Counted from the first letter of the stretch, positions 26,825 through 35,426 are shown. The stretch is 64,000 nucleotides of DNA from Alphaproteobacteria bacterium (GCA_021774735.1 JAJFIS010000047.1:62001-126000), one strand, 5' to 3'. Numbers and translations are program-made. Notes: generated by a model from the letters alone, not told the origin.

Positions 26825-27528
26825 CCTGCCCCCCTATTGTTTGTAATAAGGTGGCCATTATGGCTGAGCGTAATACGCGCTTTAACTTCTGGGACTGTTC
26901 GAAAAAGAACAATAATATTTTTCCGGTCTGCGGGTATAAAACCCGTGGCAAATGTACCATCTGGAAAACCCCGCAGGGTAAGCAGGCGCGCTAAAGCACC
27001 CGCACGTCGATTGGAAAGCACTTGGCCTCTTAAAAATCCTGGGTCGACAGTATTACGGCCAGATCCAAACATAAAAGCAACCTCACGGCGGTAACCTTTT
27101 GGTGCCGAAGTAACAAGCGTTGCTATATCATCCAAAAGAACATTTTTATTCGCCCGCACACGGACATTATCGGATGCAAAAAACATTTCCACCGGCACTT
27201 CAAAACTAACAACATTGCCCCCTTGGGCACTGAAGCGACCCTTGATCTCTATTTCAGCGGTGAAAAGACCTTTCAGTGATGAAACAAAATCATTATGTGA
27301 ACCCGTTTTGCCGGCAGCATCTAAATCAATTTGGTCAGAGAAATCAGGAAAAGGTTTTTTGAAAGTACTGCTGACACTTTCCAGTGCAGCACTTGTGCGT
27401 GACGACACCTGATTTGAGATGACATTCATTACCACAAAAAAAGCTAACAAAATCAGATATAGCGATACAAATATTCGCGTTGTATCGCCGTGTTGCACGG
27501 GTTTTGCCTGCTGAAATTGCTGTGCCAT
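26821..27528 (-). CDS. Second MotB-like/OmpA-domain membrane protein lacking the stator Asp
   Basis: The 235-residue protein has one membrane segment (about 18-38, FVSLYLILLAFFVVMNVI) and a C-terminal OmpA-like fold (about 120-230, MFGSGRNT and NRRAGALARLLTLRGFP). Unlike its neighbour, the membrane helix has no acidic residue, so it cannot act as a conventional ion-conducting MotB. It is directly coupled to the downstream MotB-like gene. A role as a partner that pairs with the other protein or anchors the motor to the wall is inference. Confidence 0.8.
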   Translation of the reverse strand: MAQQFQQAKPVQHGDTTRIFVSLYLILLAFFVVMNVISNQVSSRTSAALESVSSTFKKPFPDFSDQIDLDAAGKTGSHNDFVSSLKGLFTAEIEIKGRFSAQGGNVVSFEVPVEMFFASDNVRVRANKNVLLDDIATLVTSAPKGYRREVAFMFGSGRNTVDPGFLRGQVLSNRRAGALARLLTLRGFPDGTFATGFIPADRKNIIVLFRTVPEVKARITLSHNGHLITNNRGAG

Positions 27529-27545
27529 AGATCAGAGCCTATTTA

Positions 27546-28184
27546 TCAAAAACTATCAAACAGTGCATCAATCTCTGCCTGACTGTTACCAACATCTTCA
27601 TCCGATGGACCACTTAATAATGCATCTTCATCCACAACATTGCCTGCGTCATCCATCGCTTGAACCTCATCGGGCTTACTATCATCGCCAATAGCTGCCG
27701 CCAGAGCACCTAGGCGTTCCTCAAGATGGATAATAGTGCCCGATACTTTGTTTATCCGCTGGCCTGTAATATCCTGAAAGCTAGATGCTTCAAATAACAG
27801 GGTCGAAAATTCACCTAGTTTTTCAGCATTTACCTCATCAGGTGCCATAGAGAGTTCACCCAATTGATCCGCAACATCCATTATAGTACCAGCAGCTTTT
27901 TCCGTTGCTACAACAACAGCATCCAATTCCATAGATGCATTGGGAAGGTCGTGATCGGCCATTGCTTTTGGGCGTATAGCTGCCAGCTCAGCTTTGGCAA
28001 CACTTACGAATGCCAAAATATCATTTAGCTCAGCGGAGATAGACGTAATATCAATATCTGCACCCCCGTGCACTAAACTTTCAACCACACTTGTGATCTC
28101 TTCAACCGCAATGCTATCACCGCTATGCTTGCGCAGTGCATCCGCTCTTTCGCTTAAGCTGACAGGTGAAACTTGCGTCACCAT
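27546..28184 (-). CDS. cheZ: CheZ-like CheY-P phosphatase
   Basis: The 212-residue acidic helical protein carries the CheZ active-site helix ASSFQDITGQRINKV (about 138-152), with the Gln that positions the attacking water. At the very end lies SQAEIDALFDSF, the CheY-binding tail that in CheZ proteins lies C-terminal. The region between is a flexible acidic linker. It ends 17 bases before the MotB-like gene and has GGAG six bases before its ATG. Together with FliM in the same operon it sets switch-bound CheY-P levels. Confidence 0.87.
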   Translation of the reverse strand: MVTQVSPVSLSERADALRKHSGDSIAVEEITSVVESLVHGGADIDITSISAELNDILAFVSVAKAELAAIRPKAMADHDLPNASMELDAVVVATEKAAGTIMDVADQLGELSMAPDEVNAEKLGEFSTLLFEASSFQDITGQRINKVSGTIIHLEERLGALAAAIGDDSKPDEVQAMDDAGNVVDEDALLSGPSDEDVGNSQAEIDALFDSF

Positions 28185-28258
28185 AATTATCTCCTACTTC
28201 CCAAGTTAGGCAATCATAAGGGGCCATAGTTAAGGGGCCGTTAAAGGTCATATAATTA

Positions 28259-28939
28259 TTAACCTCTTTGCCTTTCAACTTCACAAGGAATTACGGGTTC
28301 TTTTCCCAATTCAGGCGCTTGAGCAACTTGTGCTAAAGTCGTTGTTAGAACTCTTGCTTTTTCAATATTCATTCTTGCCATCATGGCAGAAACTTTAGTT
28401 GGGTTCATTTCTTTCACCATCGCAACTTGATAACACAGCCCTAGGCTCTCAAAAATTGGGGCAGACTTTTTTGGGTCCATTTTCTCATACACACCAACCA
28501 AGCTTTCAAGCTTGCGTTTTTCTTCAGCTGTAAAAGCATCCAGCATTTTTTGGATATTACTTTCCATCTCGCTTAATTGTGTAATTTTCACATTTATACG
28601 ATTTTCAGTGGTTTCAAGCACCGTTTCTTTCAGCTTGATCGCATTTTCACGCGCATCAAGCTCTTCCCGTCTGCGACGAAGACCAATAAGCAACTCAATA
28701 TCTTCTTGATTGTTCAACTCCGGTGCTGAGGGTGGCGCTGTGCTTGGCTTATTGTCATCATCAGCGTCGTCTTGCGGCTTATCATTCTCACCGGCATCTG
28801 CATCTTGAGCTATAACACTGCTTTCACTAAATATGTCTTGCAGGCCTGTTGAAATACTAACAACCTTCAGCATTAAAGCCCCAACTAGGACAATGATTAA
28901 CCCTGGGAACAGGCGAAAATTTTTGCGGATTTCAGACAT
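28259..28939 (-). CDS. motE: MotE-like flagellar protein
   Basis: The 226-residue protein has an N-terminal membrane or signal segment (about 11-28, LFPGLIIVLVGALMLKVV), an acidic linker (about 45-75) and a coiled coil (about 80-140). It ends in a MgtE_N-like helical domain: LVGVYEKMDPKKSAPIFESL, then MNPTKVSAMMARM and EKARVLTTTL. This is the MotE layout. In Sinorhizobium MotE is the chaperone of the periplasmic motor protein MotC, and here a large exported TPR protein is encoded downstream. The ATG is preceded by AGGAAGATGAAAA. No MotC-like gene by sequence is seen. Confidence 0.82.
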   Translation of the reverse strand: MSEIRKNFRLFPGLIIVLVGALMLKVVSISTGLQDIFSESSVIAQDADAGENDKPQDDADDDNKPSTAPPSAPELNNQEDIELLIGLRRRREELDARENAIKLKETVLETTENRINVKITQLSEMESNIQKMLDAFTAEEKRKLESLVGVYEKMDPKKSAPIFESLGLCYQVAMVKEMNPTKVSAMMARMNIEKARVLTTTLAQVAQAPELGKEPVIPCEVERQRG

Positions 28940-28968
28940 TTTTCATCTTCCTCATCGTCTTTCTTTTC

Positions 28969-29373
28969 TTACCTAGCTTCTTTTAGGGCGTCATATATTT
29001 CTTGTTGTTCTTCAACATCCTTTGGAGATGGCGGCTTAAGCGTTTGCCCCTTACCCGCAACACTAGCCTCCAAGCGGTTGGCTAAATTATCAGCTGATGC
29101 TGTCATTAATGACAATTCATCGCTTAATCCACGCGCTCTTTGCATCTGGAAATCTAAGTCTTGGGACGCCTTATGCGCCGCATCATTCATGATTTCTACG
29201 CTGCCTTCAGCGCCGACAACAGCCTGGTTTAAAGCATCAACTAATTCATGCAGGTCTTTCTGACCTTCTCGAATGATCGTTAATCGCCGGGAAACAATCC
29301 AACAAGCAGCGATGGCTCCAACCAGCAGTAAAGCCAGAATACTATCCACCATTAATTCTAACGATTCAGTCAT
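28969..29373 (-). CDS. DUF6468-type flagellar-operon membrane protein
   Basis: The 134-residue protein has one N-terminal membrane segment (about 9-30, DSILALLLVGAIAACWIV) and then a helical cytoplasmic tail (EGQKDLHELVDALNQAV, LSDELSLMT). It fits the DUF6468 family found between fliM and motE/cheZ genes in alphaproteobacteria; its role in the motor is not known. It follows fliM by eight bases and has no strong Shine-Dalgarno, so it probably depends on translational coupling. Confidence 0.78.
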   Translation of the reverse strand: MTESLELMVDSILALLLVGAIAACWIVSRRLTIIREGQKDLHELVDALNQAVVGAEGSVEIMNDAAHKASQDLDFQMQRARGLSDELSLMTASADNLANRLEASVAGKGQTLKPPSPKDVEEQQEIYDALKEAR

Positions 29374-29381
29374 TATTCACA

Positions 29382-30536
29382 TCACTCATCTGGTTTCAAC
29401 TTATGAAGGCGCTGCGCTTTTTGCGATATTTGGACCGCCATAAACTGACCAGACCGTCCCAAAGCACCTGCCAACATTGGCACCTCACCACACTTCAATA
29501 CTATATCATCTTGCGGCGTTTTATTCAAAATTACCGTTTGACCAACCTCAAAATTCATCGCTTGCGATAGTGGCATCGTTTGCTCATCTAACACTGCGTT
29601 CAGTTGAACCTCGGTCTGCCAAAGCTCGGTCGCCAAGTGACTTTCCCAGATTGAATCACGACCAAACTTCTCCCCCATAAAGCGTTGAAGCAGTAATTCG
29701 CGGATGGGTTCCAGCGTGGCATACGGAAATAAAAGCTCAAGCCTGCCACCACGATCTTCCATATCCACCCGAAGCTTAATAAGAACCGCCGCATTCGGCG
29801 GCCTAGCGATTGTGGCAAAACGTGGGTTTGTCTCCAACCTGTCAAAGGTGAAATTGACAGGGCTTAAAGGTTCAAAAGCTGTGCACATATCTTTCAGAAC
29901 AACTGCCGTCATACGCTCAACAAGTGTCTGCTCGATAGTGGTATAGGGTCGGCCCTCAATGCGCATCGCAGCGGTACCACGCCGCCCGCCAAGCAACACA
30001 TCAACGATAGAATAAATCAAACTACTATCAATGGTCATCAGCCCGTAGTTATCCCATTCTTCGGCCCTAAATACAGCCAGCATTGCCGGCAAAGGTATAG
30101 AGTTTAGGTAATCCCCAAACCGTACTGATGTGATATTATCCAGTGACACTTCGATGTTATCAGAGGTGAAATTACGCAAGCTTGTCGACATCATCCGCAC
30201 CATCCGATCAAAGATAACATCCAGCATCGGTAAGCGGTCATATGAGACAAGGGCGCTGTTTATAAGTGCTTGAATGCCGTGAATATCACCAGCATCATCG
30301 TCGTCATCGAAGCCAAGTAAACTATCAATTTCAGTCTGGTCTAAAACCCGACCCGGAACCCCGTCATCATCGTCCCCACCACCTTCAGCATCATCACCGC
30401 CAGCCATAGACTCCCATTCGGCCGCCATCGCGTCTTGATCAGCGCCCTCATCGTCGTCACCGGCTTCGGCAGCCATGGAGGCTTCCCATTCAGCCGCTAC
30501 GGCTTCGTCGTCTATTTCTTCGTCATCTGAGATCAT
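29382..30536 (-). CDS. fliM: Flagellar motor switch protein FliM with acidic N-terminal extension
   Basis: The 384-residue C-ring protein has the CheY-P-binding motif VLDQTEIDSLLGF at about residues 64-76 instead of the extreme N-terminus. It is preceded by an Asp/Glu-rich extension with two copies of AAEWEA(S)MA (about 14-22 and 38-45). The middle FliM domain (about 90-270; DRMVRMMSTSLRNF, VSLDNITSVRFGDY) and the C-terminal SpoA domain (about 300-375) are complete. It binds FliG and FliN and, through CheY-P, sets rotation direction. Acidic FliM extensions are known in alphaproteobacteria, but the duplicated motif stands out. Confidence 0.95.
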   Translation of the reverse strand: MISDDEEIDDEAVAAEWEASMAAEAGDDDEGADQDAMAAEWESMAGGDDAEGGGDDDDGVPGRVLDQTEIDSLLGFDDDDDAGDIHGIQALINSALVSYDRLPMLDVIFDRMVRMMSTSLRNFTSDNIEVSLDNITSVRFGDYLNSIPLPAMLAVFRAEEWDNYGLMTIDSSLIYSIVDVLLGGRRGTAAMRIEGRPYTTIEQTLVERMTAVVLKDMCTAFEPLSPVNFTFDRLETNPRFATIARPPNAAVLIKLRVDMEDRGGRLELLFPYATLEPIRELLLQRFMGEKFGRDSIWESHLATELWQTEVQLNAVLDEQTMPLSQAMNFEVGQTVILNKTPQDDIVLKCGEVPMLAGALGRSGQFMAVQISQKAQRLHKLKPDE

Positions 30537-30586
30537 TAATCTTTATCCAACATCTCTACATTTCAAGTATTTTACATCAAAATAGT

Positions 30587-31129
30587 CTAGCGCTCTGAGA
30601 CATAAAATTTTTGGAAATGAATATCTTTTACGACCGCAGGTGCCACGGCCTGATTCACCCGCATTAGCAGTTCTTCTTTTAAGCGAATCATACCTGCTGA
30701 GCCCTCGGTGTCTTCGGGGCGCAGTTCACGCATAAAAATTAAAAATTGGTCGCGCACGGCAGGTATTTTCAAGGCGACCTCATCACGGAAACTAATGCGG
30801 TCAAATTCCAATTGCACTTGAACATTGAGCAAAACCTGCCTACCACCGCTGGTGTTCAGGTCTGTCGTCAATTCAATTTCGTCCGAATAGACAAGGGCTT
30901 TGTCTTCTTCAGGGACTTCTTCTTCAACGACAGCGCTCTCTTCTGTGCCATCTTCGCCAGCGTCCTCACCCTCCGGCTCGTCACCGCCCATGAACATCAT
31001 GACAACCACGACAATGATGATGATTAAGACCAAACCGCCGCCACCAAAAATGATCATTTTTTTGCCGCTAAGCTTTTTCTTCTCTAAGCCTTCGGTTAAG
31101 TCGTCTTCAATTGCTTCTTCTTCGGCCAT
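30587..31129 (-). CDS. fliL: Flagellar basal body-associated protein FliL
   Basis: The 180-residue inner-membrane protein has an acidic cytoplasmic N-terminus (about 1-22) and a single membrane helix (about 24-48, MIIFGGGGLVLIIIIVVVVMMF). A Glu/Asp-rich periplasmic linker and the FliL domain follow (VQLEFDRISF, RELRPEDTEGSAG, IHFQKFYVSER). FliL rings the stator and stabilises it under load. It begins the minus-strand motor operon and diverges from flgF; the intergenic region carries sigma-54-type elements for flgF and perhaps a weak one for fliL. The Shine-Dalgarno is poor (AGG eleven bases away). Confidence 0.93.
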   Translation of the reverse strand: MAEEEAIEDDLTEGLEKKKLSGKKMIIFGGGGLVLIIIIVVVVMMFMGGDEPEGEDAGEDGTEESAVVEEEVPEEDKALVYSDEIELTTDLNTSGGRQVLLNVQVQLEFDRISFRDEVALKIPAVRDQFLIFMRELRPEDTEGSAGMIRLKEELLMRVNQAVAPAVVKDIHFQKFYVSER

Positions 31130-31297
31130 ATATAATTCTGCCTGAATAAATTTGTGGCGATCAACGCCGGTGCCTGCACTGAATGTCTAGTATAGCAACT
31201 ATTATGCCGATACACAGCTTCTTCAGCTTTTAAAGGACCTTAACGTTAATCGCTATGGGTTAACAAGCCGTGAAATCATCAAATCTTGTTGGAAAGC

Positions 31298-31354
31298 GGA
31301 AATATTGGGCTATTTTTTCCCATTCTCGGCAATTTAAGCTGGGAAAAAGCTGCC
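31298..31354. promoter_or_regulatory. ftr-like activator boxes upstream of flgF
   Basis: Three 13-base elements approach the GGCA-N5-TGCC pattern: 31298-31310 (GGAAATATTGGGC), 31328-31340 (GGCAATTTAAGCT) and 31342-31354 (GGAAAAAGCTGCC). They lie about 63-120 bases upstream of the -24 element. In Caulobacter such ftr sites bind FlbD, the sigma-54 activator of class III flagellar genes. The remainder of the 341-base gap between fliL and flgF shows no gene. Confidence 0.5.
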
Positions 31355-31416
31355 CTATTGACTAGAGCATGTCTCATTTGTCCTAAAAAAACCATAAAAA
31401 TCAATCTCTTAAATTC

Positions 31417-31431
31417 TGGCACGGCCCATGC
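31417..31431 (+). promoter_or_regulatory. Sigma-54 (-24/-12) promoter of flgF operon
   Basis: TGGCAC-ggccc-ATGC has GG at 31418-31419 and GC at 31430-31431, ten bases apart. The start site should be near 31443, 28 bases before flgF. Confidence 0.75.
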
Positions 31432-31470
31432 AAAGGGTTAGGCAATCACTGCCATAAAAGGAGCAGAGTT

Positions 31471-32238
31471 ATGGATACCACAATCTATATTGGCTTAGCA
31501 CATCAGATGGCAATGCGCCGTCGAATGGATATTATTGCTCACAATGTTGCGAATATGAACACTACTGCCTTCAATAAAGAGCGGGTTGCCTTTCGCCAAT
31601 TTTTGATGGATGCAGGCGGGTCAGACGCTTCATCCGGTGGCAAAGTCTCATCTGTTCTAGACTATGGCATCATCCGTAATTTGAGCCAAGGGACCTTTGT
31701 TCCAACCGGTAATGACCTTGATATTGCCATTTCAGGCCGAGGTTATTTATCCGTAGAACTGCCCGACGGCGACACTGGTTACACGCGCAATGGCCGCATG
31801 AAAGTAGATAAAGACCTCAATCTGGCCCTTTTATCAGGTGAAAAAATATTAGATGACACGGGTAAAACTATTACTATAACGCCAGAAGATCTCAACTTAC
31901 ATATTGCCAACGATGGAACTTTATCCTCCAGTGCTGGGGAATTAGGCAAGATTGGCGTTTATTCGTTTGAAAACGAACAGGCCATGGAGCGCATTGGCAC
32001 CTCGCTTTATATCACGGATGAAGATCCCCTTTATTCCTTCGAGCCTGCCTATATAGAAGAGAGCGGCAACAAAGTTGAGATATTAAGTGGCAACGTTGAA
32101 AACTCCAACGTTAACGCCCTTCAAAGCATGACCGAAATGATCAAGGTCCAACGGGCCTACCAGTCTTTTTCCCGGTCGTTAGACACATACCAAAAGATGC
32201 GAAGTGACAGTCTTGACCGGCTTGCCCGCGTCCAATAA
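31471..32238 (+). CDS. flgF: Flagellar proximal rod protein FlgF
   Basis: The 255-residue protein follows the rod/hook family. The N-terminal motif AMRRRMDIIAHNVANMNTTAF (about 12-32) and the C-terminal SNVNALQSMTEMIKVQRAYQS region form the coiled-coil D0 domain. The middle carries the beta D1 domain (GNDLDIAISGRGYLSV). It is the proximal rod subunit between FlgB/C and FlgG. AAGGAG seven bases before the ATG and the -24/-12 promoter upstream support the start. flgG follows after 37 bases, so flgF-flgG-flgA-flgH form one operon. All conserved regions are present. Confidence 0.95.
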   Translation: MDTTIYIGLAHQMAMRRRMDIIAHNVANMNTTAFNKERVAFRQFLMDAGGSDASSGGKVSSVLDYGIIRNLSQGTFVPTGNDLDIAISGRGYLSVELPDGDTGYTRNGRMKVDKDLNLALLSGEKILDDTGKTITITPEDLNLHIANDGTLSSSAGELGKIGVYSFENEQAMERIGTSLYITDEDPLYSFEPAYIEESGNKVEILSGNVENSNVNALQSMTEMIKVQRAYQSFSRSLDTYQKMRSDSLDRLARVQ

Positions 32239-32275
32239 CGCGCCGCAGCGTCAAGTTTAATAAAGGATTGAACTA

Positions 32276-33061
32276 ATGAAAGCCCTCAGTACCGCAGCAA
32301 CAGGAATGTTAGCCCAGCAATTAAACGTTGAGGTTATCTCCAACAATATCGCCAATATGAATACGACGGGATATAAGCGTCGCCGCGCGGAATTCCAGGA
32401 TCTGTTATACCAAAATATTGAACGTGTCGGGGCTAACACCTCTGATTCTGGCTCCGTGAGCCCATCGGGCATTCAAGTGGGTGTTGGGGTTCGGGCGTCT
32501 GGCGTATACCGGATATCAGAGCAAGGTGCGCTGCAAAGCACCGGCAATAAATTTGACATCGCTATCAATGGGAATGGGTATTTTCATGTTCAACTTCCCG
32601 ATGGCTCTGATGCCTATACCCGAGCTGGATCATTCCAGATTGATCAAACAGGTCAGTTGGTAACACCAGAAGGCTTTGTGGTTCAGCCCGCCGTTACGAT
32701 CCCACAAGAAGCCCTTGATGTAACCATCAATGAACAAGGCGAGGTCCAATATAACCTTACCGGCCAAACAACACCATCGGTCGCAGGCCAATTAAACCTT
32801 GCTATATTCCCTAATGAAATAGGCCTTGAGGCCATTGGTTCAAACCTAATGGTAGAAAGCCAAGCATCGGGCTCAGCAGCATTAGCGGCACCTGGCCAAG
32901 CTGGGTACGGAACAGTTTTCCAAGGGTTTTTAGAGAATTCAAACGTGAATGCAGTTTCCGAGATCACTAACCTGATTACGGCACAACGGGGCTATGAGAT
33001 GAACAGTAAGGTCATTCAAGCTGCTGATGAAATGCTGCAAGCCGCTAACCAGCTAAGATAA
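32276..33061 (+). CDS. flgG: Flagellar distal rod protein FlgG
   Basis: The 261-residue distal rod subunit has the FlgG signature MKALSTAATGMLAQQ, the conserved NNIANMNTTGYKR (about 21-33) and FDIAINGNGYFHVQLPDG. The C-terminus ends SNVNAVSEITNLITAQRGYEMNSKVIQAADEML. FlgG forms the rod portion through the P- and L-rings encoded next to it (flgI, flgH). AAGGA lies before the start at a workable distance. No truncation or frameshift is seen. Confidence 0.96.
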   Translation: MKALSTAATGMLAQQLNVEVISNNIANMNTTGYKRRRAEFQDLLYQNIERVGANTSDSGSVSPSGIQVGVGVRASGVYRISEQGALQSTGNKFDIAINGNGYFHVQLPDGSDAYTRAGSFQIDQTGQLVTPEGFVVQPAVTIPQEALDVTINEQGEVQYNLTGQTTPSVAGQLNLAIFPNEIGLEAIGSNLMVESQASGSAALAAPGQAGYGTVFQGFLENSNVNAVSEITNLITAQRGYEMNSKVIQAADEMLQAANQLR

Positions 33062-33085
33062 AGAATTAAGTGCAAGGATTTGATA

Positions 33086-34069
33086 ATGTTAAAGTTTAAA
33101 CATATTGCCAAGATACTATTGATACCCTTATTGCTGGTCACCACCTTCAGCTTTATGGCTGCCGCAGATATAACTTTGCGCAGTGACATCCGGGTAGCGG
33201 GTCCTATCCTAACGTTAGGTGATCTATTCTCTGGCGCTGGTGAGGCCGCAGATACAGCAGTCGCTGAAACGCCTGAGCCCGGCAAATCTCGGTCCATCAT
33301 TGTTAAAAACATAGTGAATGCCGTGAATAAAGCTGGTCTCACTTGGGAAAAACCAGCCTTTTTACGCGCCGTTCGCATCACTCGAGAAGGCCAAGAACTA
33401 ACCCAAGCCGACCTAGGCCGGATAGTCCGCAATATGCTCGCGAGTTCCTTAACGAATGAGCGATTTAATGTGAAATTCTATGGTTCCAGAACGCTTTATA
33501 TTCCACTCGACAATGATTTTAGCGACATTGAAGTCTCCGAATTGGCCTTCAACGCGCAATCAGGGCGCTTTACCGCCCGTTTAGCGCTGCCCATTGGGAT
33601 GGGTGAATATAAGGAGTTATCTTTAAGCGGTAATATTGAGGCCGTTCGTGCCCTACCCGTATTAAACCGCGCTGTGGCACCGGGTGAAATTATTACACGT
33701 ACTGATATCGCCATGAAAGATGTTGCTGTACGCAAGATAAGCCGCAATTTTGTCAGTACTGTTGCTGAGATGATTGGCAAAACTGTTCGCAACGGCCAGC
33801 GAGCCGGAGCGCCACTACGCACCAGCGATCTCATATCACCTGTGACCGTTAAGCGTAATAAAACCATCGGCATCAGCTTCAGCCAAGGGGCCATTAGCTT
33901 GATGACAATTGGCAAAGCGCTTGAGAACGGCGGTACTGGCGACATAATTCGTGTGCTAAATATTGCATCCAATAAAACGGTCCATGCCCGGATTATAGGG
34001 CCAGATATGGCTGAGATCATCACACCACAAATGCTGGCCCGCCAACTGGCCGAAAACCAATATCAATAA
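33086..34069 (+). CDS. flgA: Flagellar P-ring chaperone FlgA
   Basis: The protein (about 327 residues) has a signal peptide (about 8-28, KILLIPLLLVTTFSFMAAA) and the SAF-type C-terminal domain (VLNRAVAPGEIITRTDIA; GKTVRNGQRAGAPLRTSDL). It ends GDIIRVLNIASNKTVHARIIG, the FlgA C-terminal pattern. It chaperones FlgI in the periplasm for P-ring assembly. The ATG at 33086 has AAGGA at seven bases; a TTG two codons earlier (33080) is also open but less likely. Its length is greater than that of E. coli FlgA, as usual in alphaproteobacteria. Confidence 0.9.
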   Translation: MLKFKHIAKILLIPLLLVTTFSFMAAADITLRSDIRVAGPILTLGDLFSGAGEAADTAVAETPEPGKSRSIIVKNIVNAVNKAGLTWEKPAFLRAVRITREGQELTQADLGRIVRNMLASSLTNERFNVKFYGSRTLYIPLDNDFSDIEVSELAFNAQSGRFTARLALPIGMGEYKELSLSGNIEAVRALPVLNRAVAPGEIITRTDIAMKDVAVRKISRNFVSTVAEMIGKTVRNGQRAGAPLRTSDLISPVTVKRNKTIGISFSQGAISLMTIGKALENGGTGDIIRVLNIASNKTVHARIIGPDMAEIITPQMLARQLAENQYQ

Positions 34070-34095
34070 ACTGCTCTGCTGAATAGGAGACCAAA

Positions 34096-34869
34096 ATGTT
34101 CGTCACATTAATTAAGAGATCAGCCCTTTTAAGCGCGGTAATAGCGCTGAGCGCGTGCGGGGCCATGGACCGGATAAAAAATATCGGTAAGGCACCAGAA
34201 CTGACCCCTATTCAGAATGTTCAGGCCCCACCTGTTGAACGCTCAATCAGCTATCCTGTTGCCTCCGCCGAGGTGATTGAAACCACCCCAAATAGCTTAT
34301 GGCGAACGGGTGCACGAGCCTTCTTTAAAGACCAACGGGCGGCCCGCATTGGTGATATTTTAACCGTGGAAATTAATATTACTGACAATGCAAGCGTGGC
34401 TAACAGCACCGCGCGGGCCAGAACATCGGCGGATGATAGCAGTATAACGAACTTCTTTGGCCTTGAGGCTGCTATACCAAAAATTTTACCCGGTGGCAGC
34501 AATGGCACCGTGGGACAAGCTTTTGATCCTGCTGCATTAACTGCCCTTGGATCTACCAGTAGCTACACCGGTAATGGCACGGTCGATCGCAGTGAAAACA
34601 TTGAGCTGCAACTAGCTGCTATAATTACTGATATCCTTCCTAATGGCAATTTGGTCATCCAAGGTCGCCAAGAAGTACGGGTGAACTTTGAAAAACGTGA
34701 GCTGCTACTAGCTGGTATTGTTCGGCCAGAAGACATTAGTTCATCCAATATCGTCCAACATACTAAGATTGCTGAAGCCCGTATTTCCTATGGCGGCAAA
34801 GGTCAGCTGACCGATGTACAACAGCCACGATACGGCACTCAGCTATATGATATTATCTTCCCCTTCTAA
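34096..34869 (+). CDS. flgH: Flagellar L-ring lipoprotein FlgH
   Basis: The 257-residue lipoprotein has the lipobox LSAC (Cys at about 21), cleaved and acylated for outer-membrane insertion. The FlgH core follows (SLWRTGARAFFKDQRAARIGDILTVEI, about 62-90; LPNGNLVIQGRQEVRVNFEKREL, about 180-203). It forms the L-ring around the rod. AGGAGA precedes the ATG. It is the last gene of the operon, followed at 34935 by a strong rho-independent terminator. Confidence 0.96.
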   Translation: MFVTLIKRSALLSAVIALSACGAMDRIKNIGKAPELTPIQNVQAPPVERSISYPVASAEVIETTPNSLWRTGARAFFKDQRAARIGDILTVEINITDNASVANSTARARTSADDSSITNFFGLEAAIPKILPGGSNGTVGQAFDPAALTALGSTSSYTGNGTVDRSENIELQLAAIITDILPNGNLVIQGRQEVRVNFEKRELLLAGIVRPEDISSSNIVQHTKIAEARISYGGKGQLTDVQQPRYGTQLYDIIFPF

Positions 34870-34934
34870 ATATTGAGGTGAAGACACAAGAGTTTGTTCT
34901 GAGTAACGCTTACCGAAGCGAGCCAATAACTCAA

Positions 34935-34965
34935 GCCGCGTGGGAAACCACGCGGCCTTTTTCTT
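34935..34965 (+). terminator. Rho-independent terminator after flgH
   Basis: A perfect 9-bp GC-rich stem, GCCGCGTGG and CCACGCGGC, with a GAAA loop is followed by CTTTTTCTT. It ends the flgF-flgG-flgA-flgH transcript and insulates it from the convergent dksA-like gene. Confidence 0.92.
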
Positions 34966-34997
34966 CATGTAATGATATAAAGCTCAAACTGCGTTAT

Positions 34998-35426
34998 TCA
35001 GTCGTCGCGGTGTACTTTTTCTGACCGCTCATGCATTTCTTGGGCTTCAATGGTCATGGTCGCAATGGGGCGCGCTGCCAAGCGCCTAAGGCTTATAGGC
35101 TCGCCAGAAACTTCACAATAACCATATTCGCCTTCTTCAAGACGTGCGAGTGCGGAATCTATTTTTGAAGCGAGCTTACGTTGGCGATCACGGGTGCGCA
35201 GTTCAACAGACCAATCGGTTTCAGATGATGCACGATCAGCAATATCGGGCTCACGCAGGTTATCTTCCTGCAGATTATTCAGCGTTTCTTGACTTTCACG
35301 TTGAATACTGTTTTTCCATTCAAGCAGCTTCCTGCGGAAAAATTCCTGTTGAAGAGGATTCATAAATTCTTCATCAGCTTTGGGCTCATAATCATCAGGT
35401 AGATTTACTCGAACCAAATGTTCCAT
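34998..35426 (-). CDS. DksA/TraR-family regulator with degenerate zinc finger
   Basis: The protein of about 142 residues matches DksA: a coiled-coil N-terminal part (NPLQQEFFRRKLLEWKNSI), then the globular part with GEYGYCEVSGEPISLRRLAARP and a C-terminal helix. The four zinc-binding cysteines are reduced to one: CEVS in place of CxxC, and TMTIEA in place of the second pair. Zinc-free relatives are known in alphaproteobacteria and keep their fold. DksA binds RNA polymerase and, with ppGpp, changes promoter choice. The ATG at 35426 is chosen over a TTG 21 bases earlier. It lies between flagellar operons on the opposite strand, so it may influence flagellar transcription, though this is positional inference. 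Confidence 0.88.
   Translation of the reverse strand: MEHLVRVNLPDDYEPKADEEFMNPLQQEFFRRKLLEWKNSIQRESQETLNNLQEDNLREPDIADRASSETDWSVELRTRDRQRKLASKIDSALARLEEGEYGYCEVSGEPISLRRLAARPIATMTIEAQEMHERSEKVHRDD

Noticed and set aside
31161-31175. AGGCAC-cggcg-TTGA before fliL on the minus strand as a sigma-54 promoter
   Set aside because: The invariant GC at -12 is GA here. It may be a weak or different promoter, but I cannot support it.
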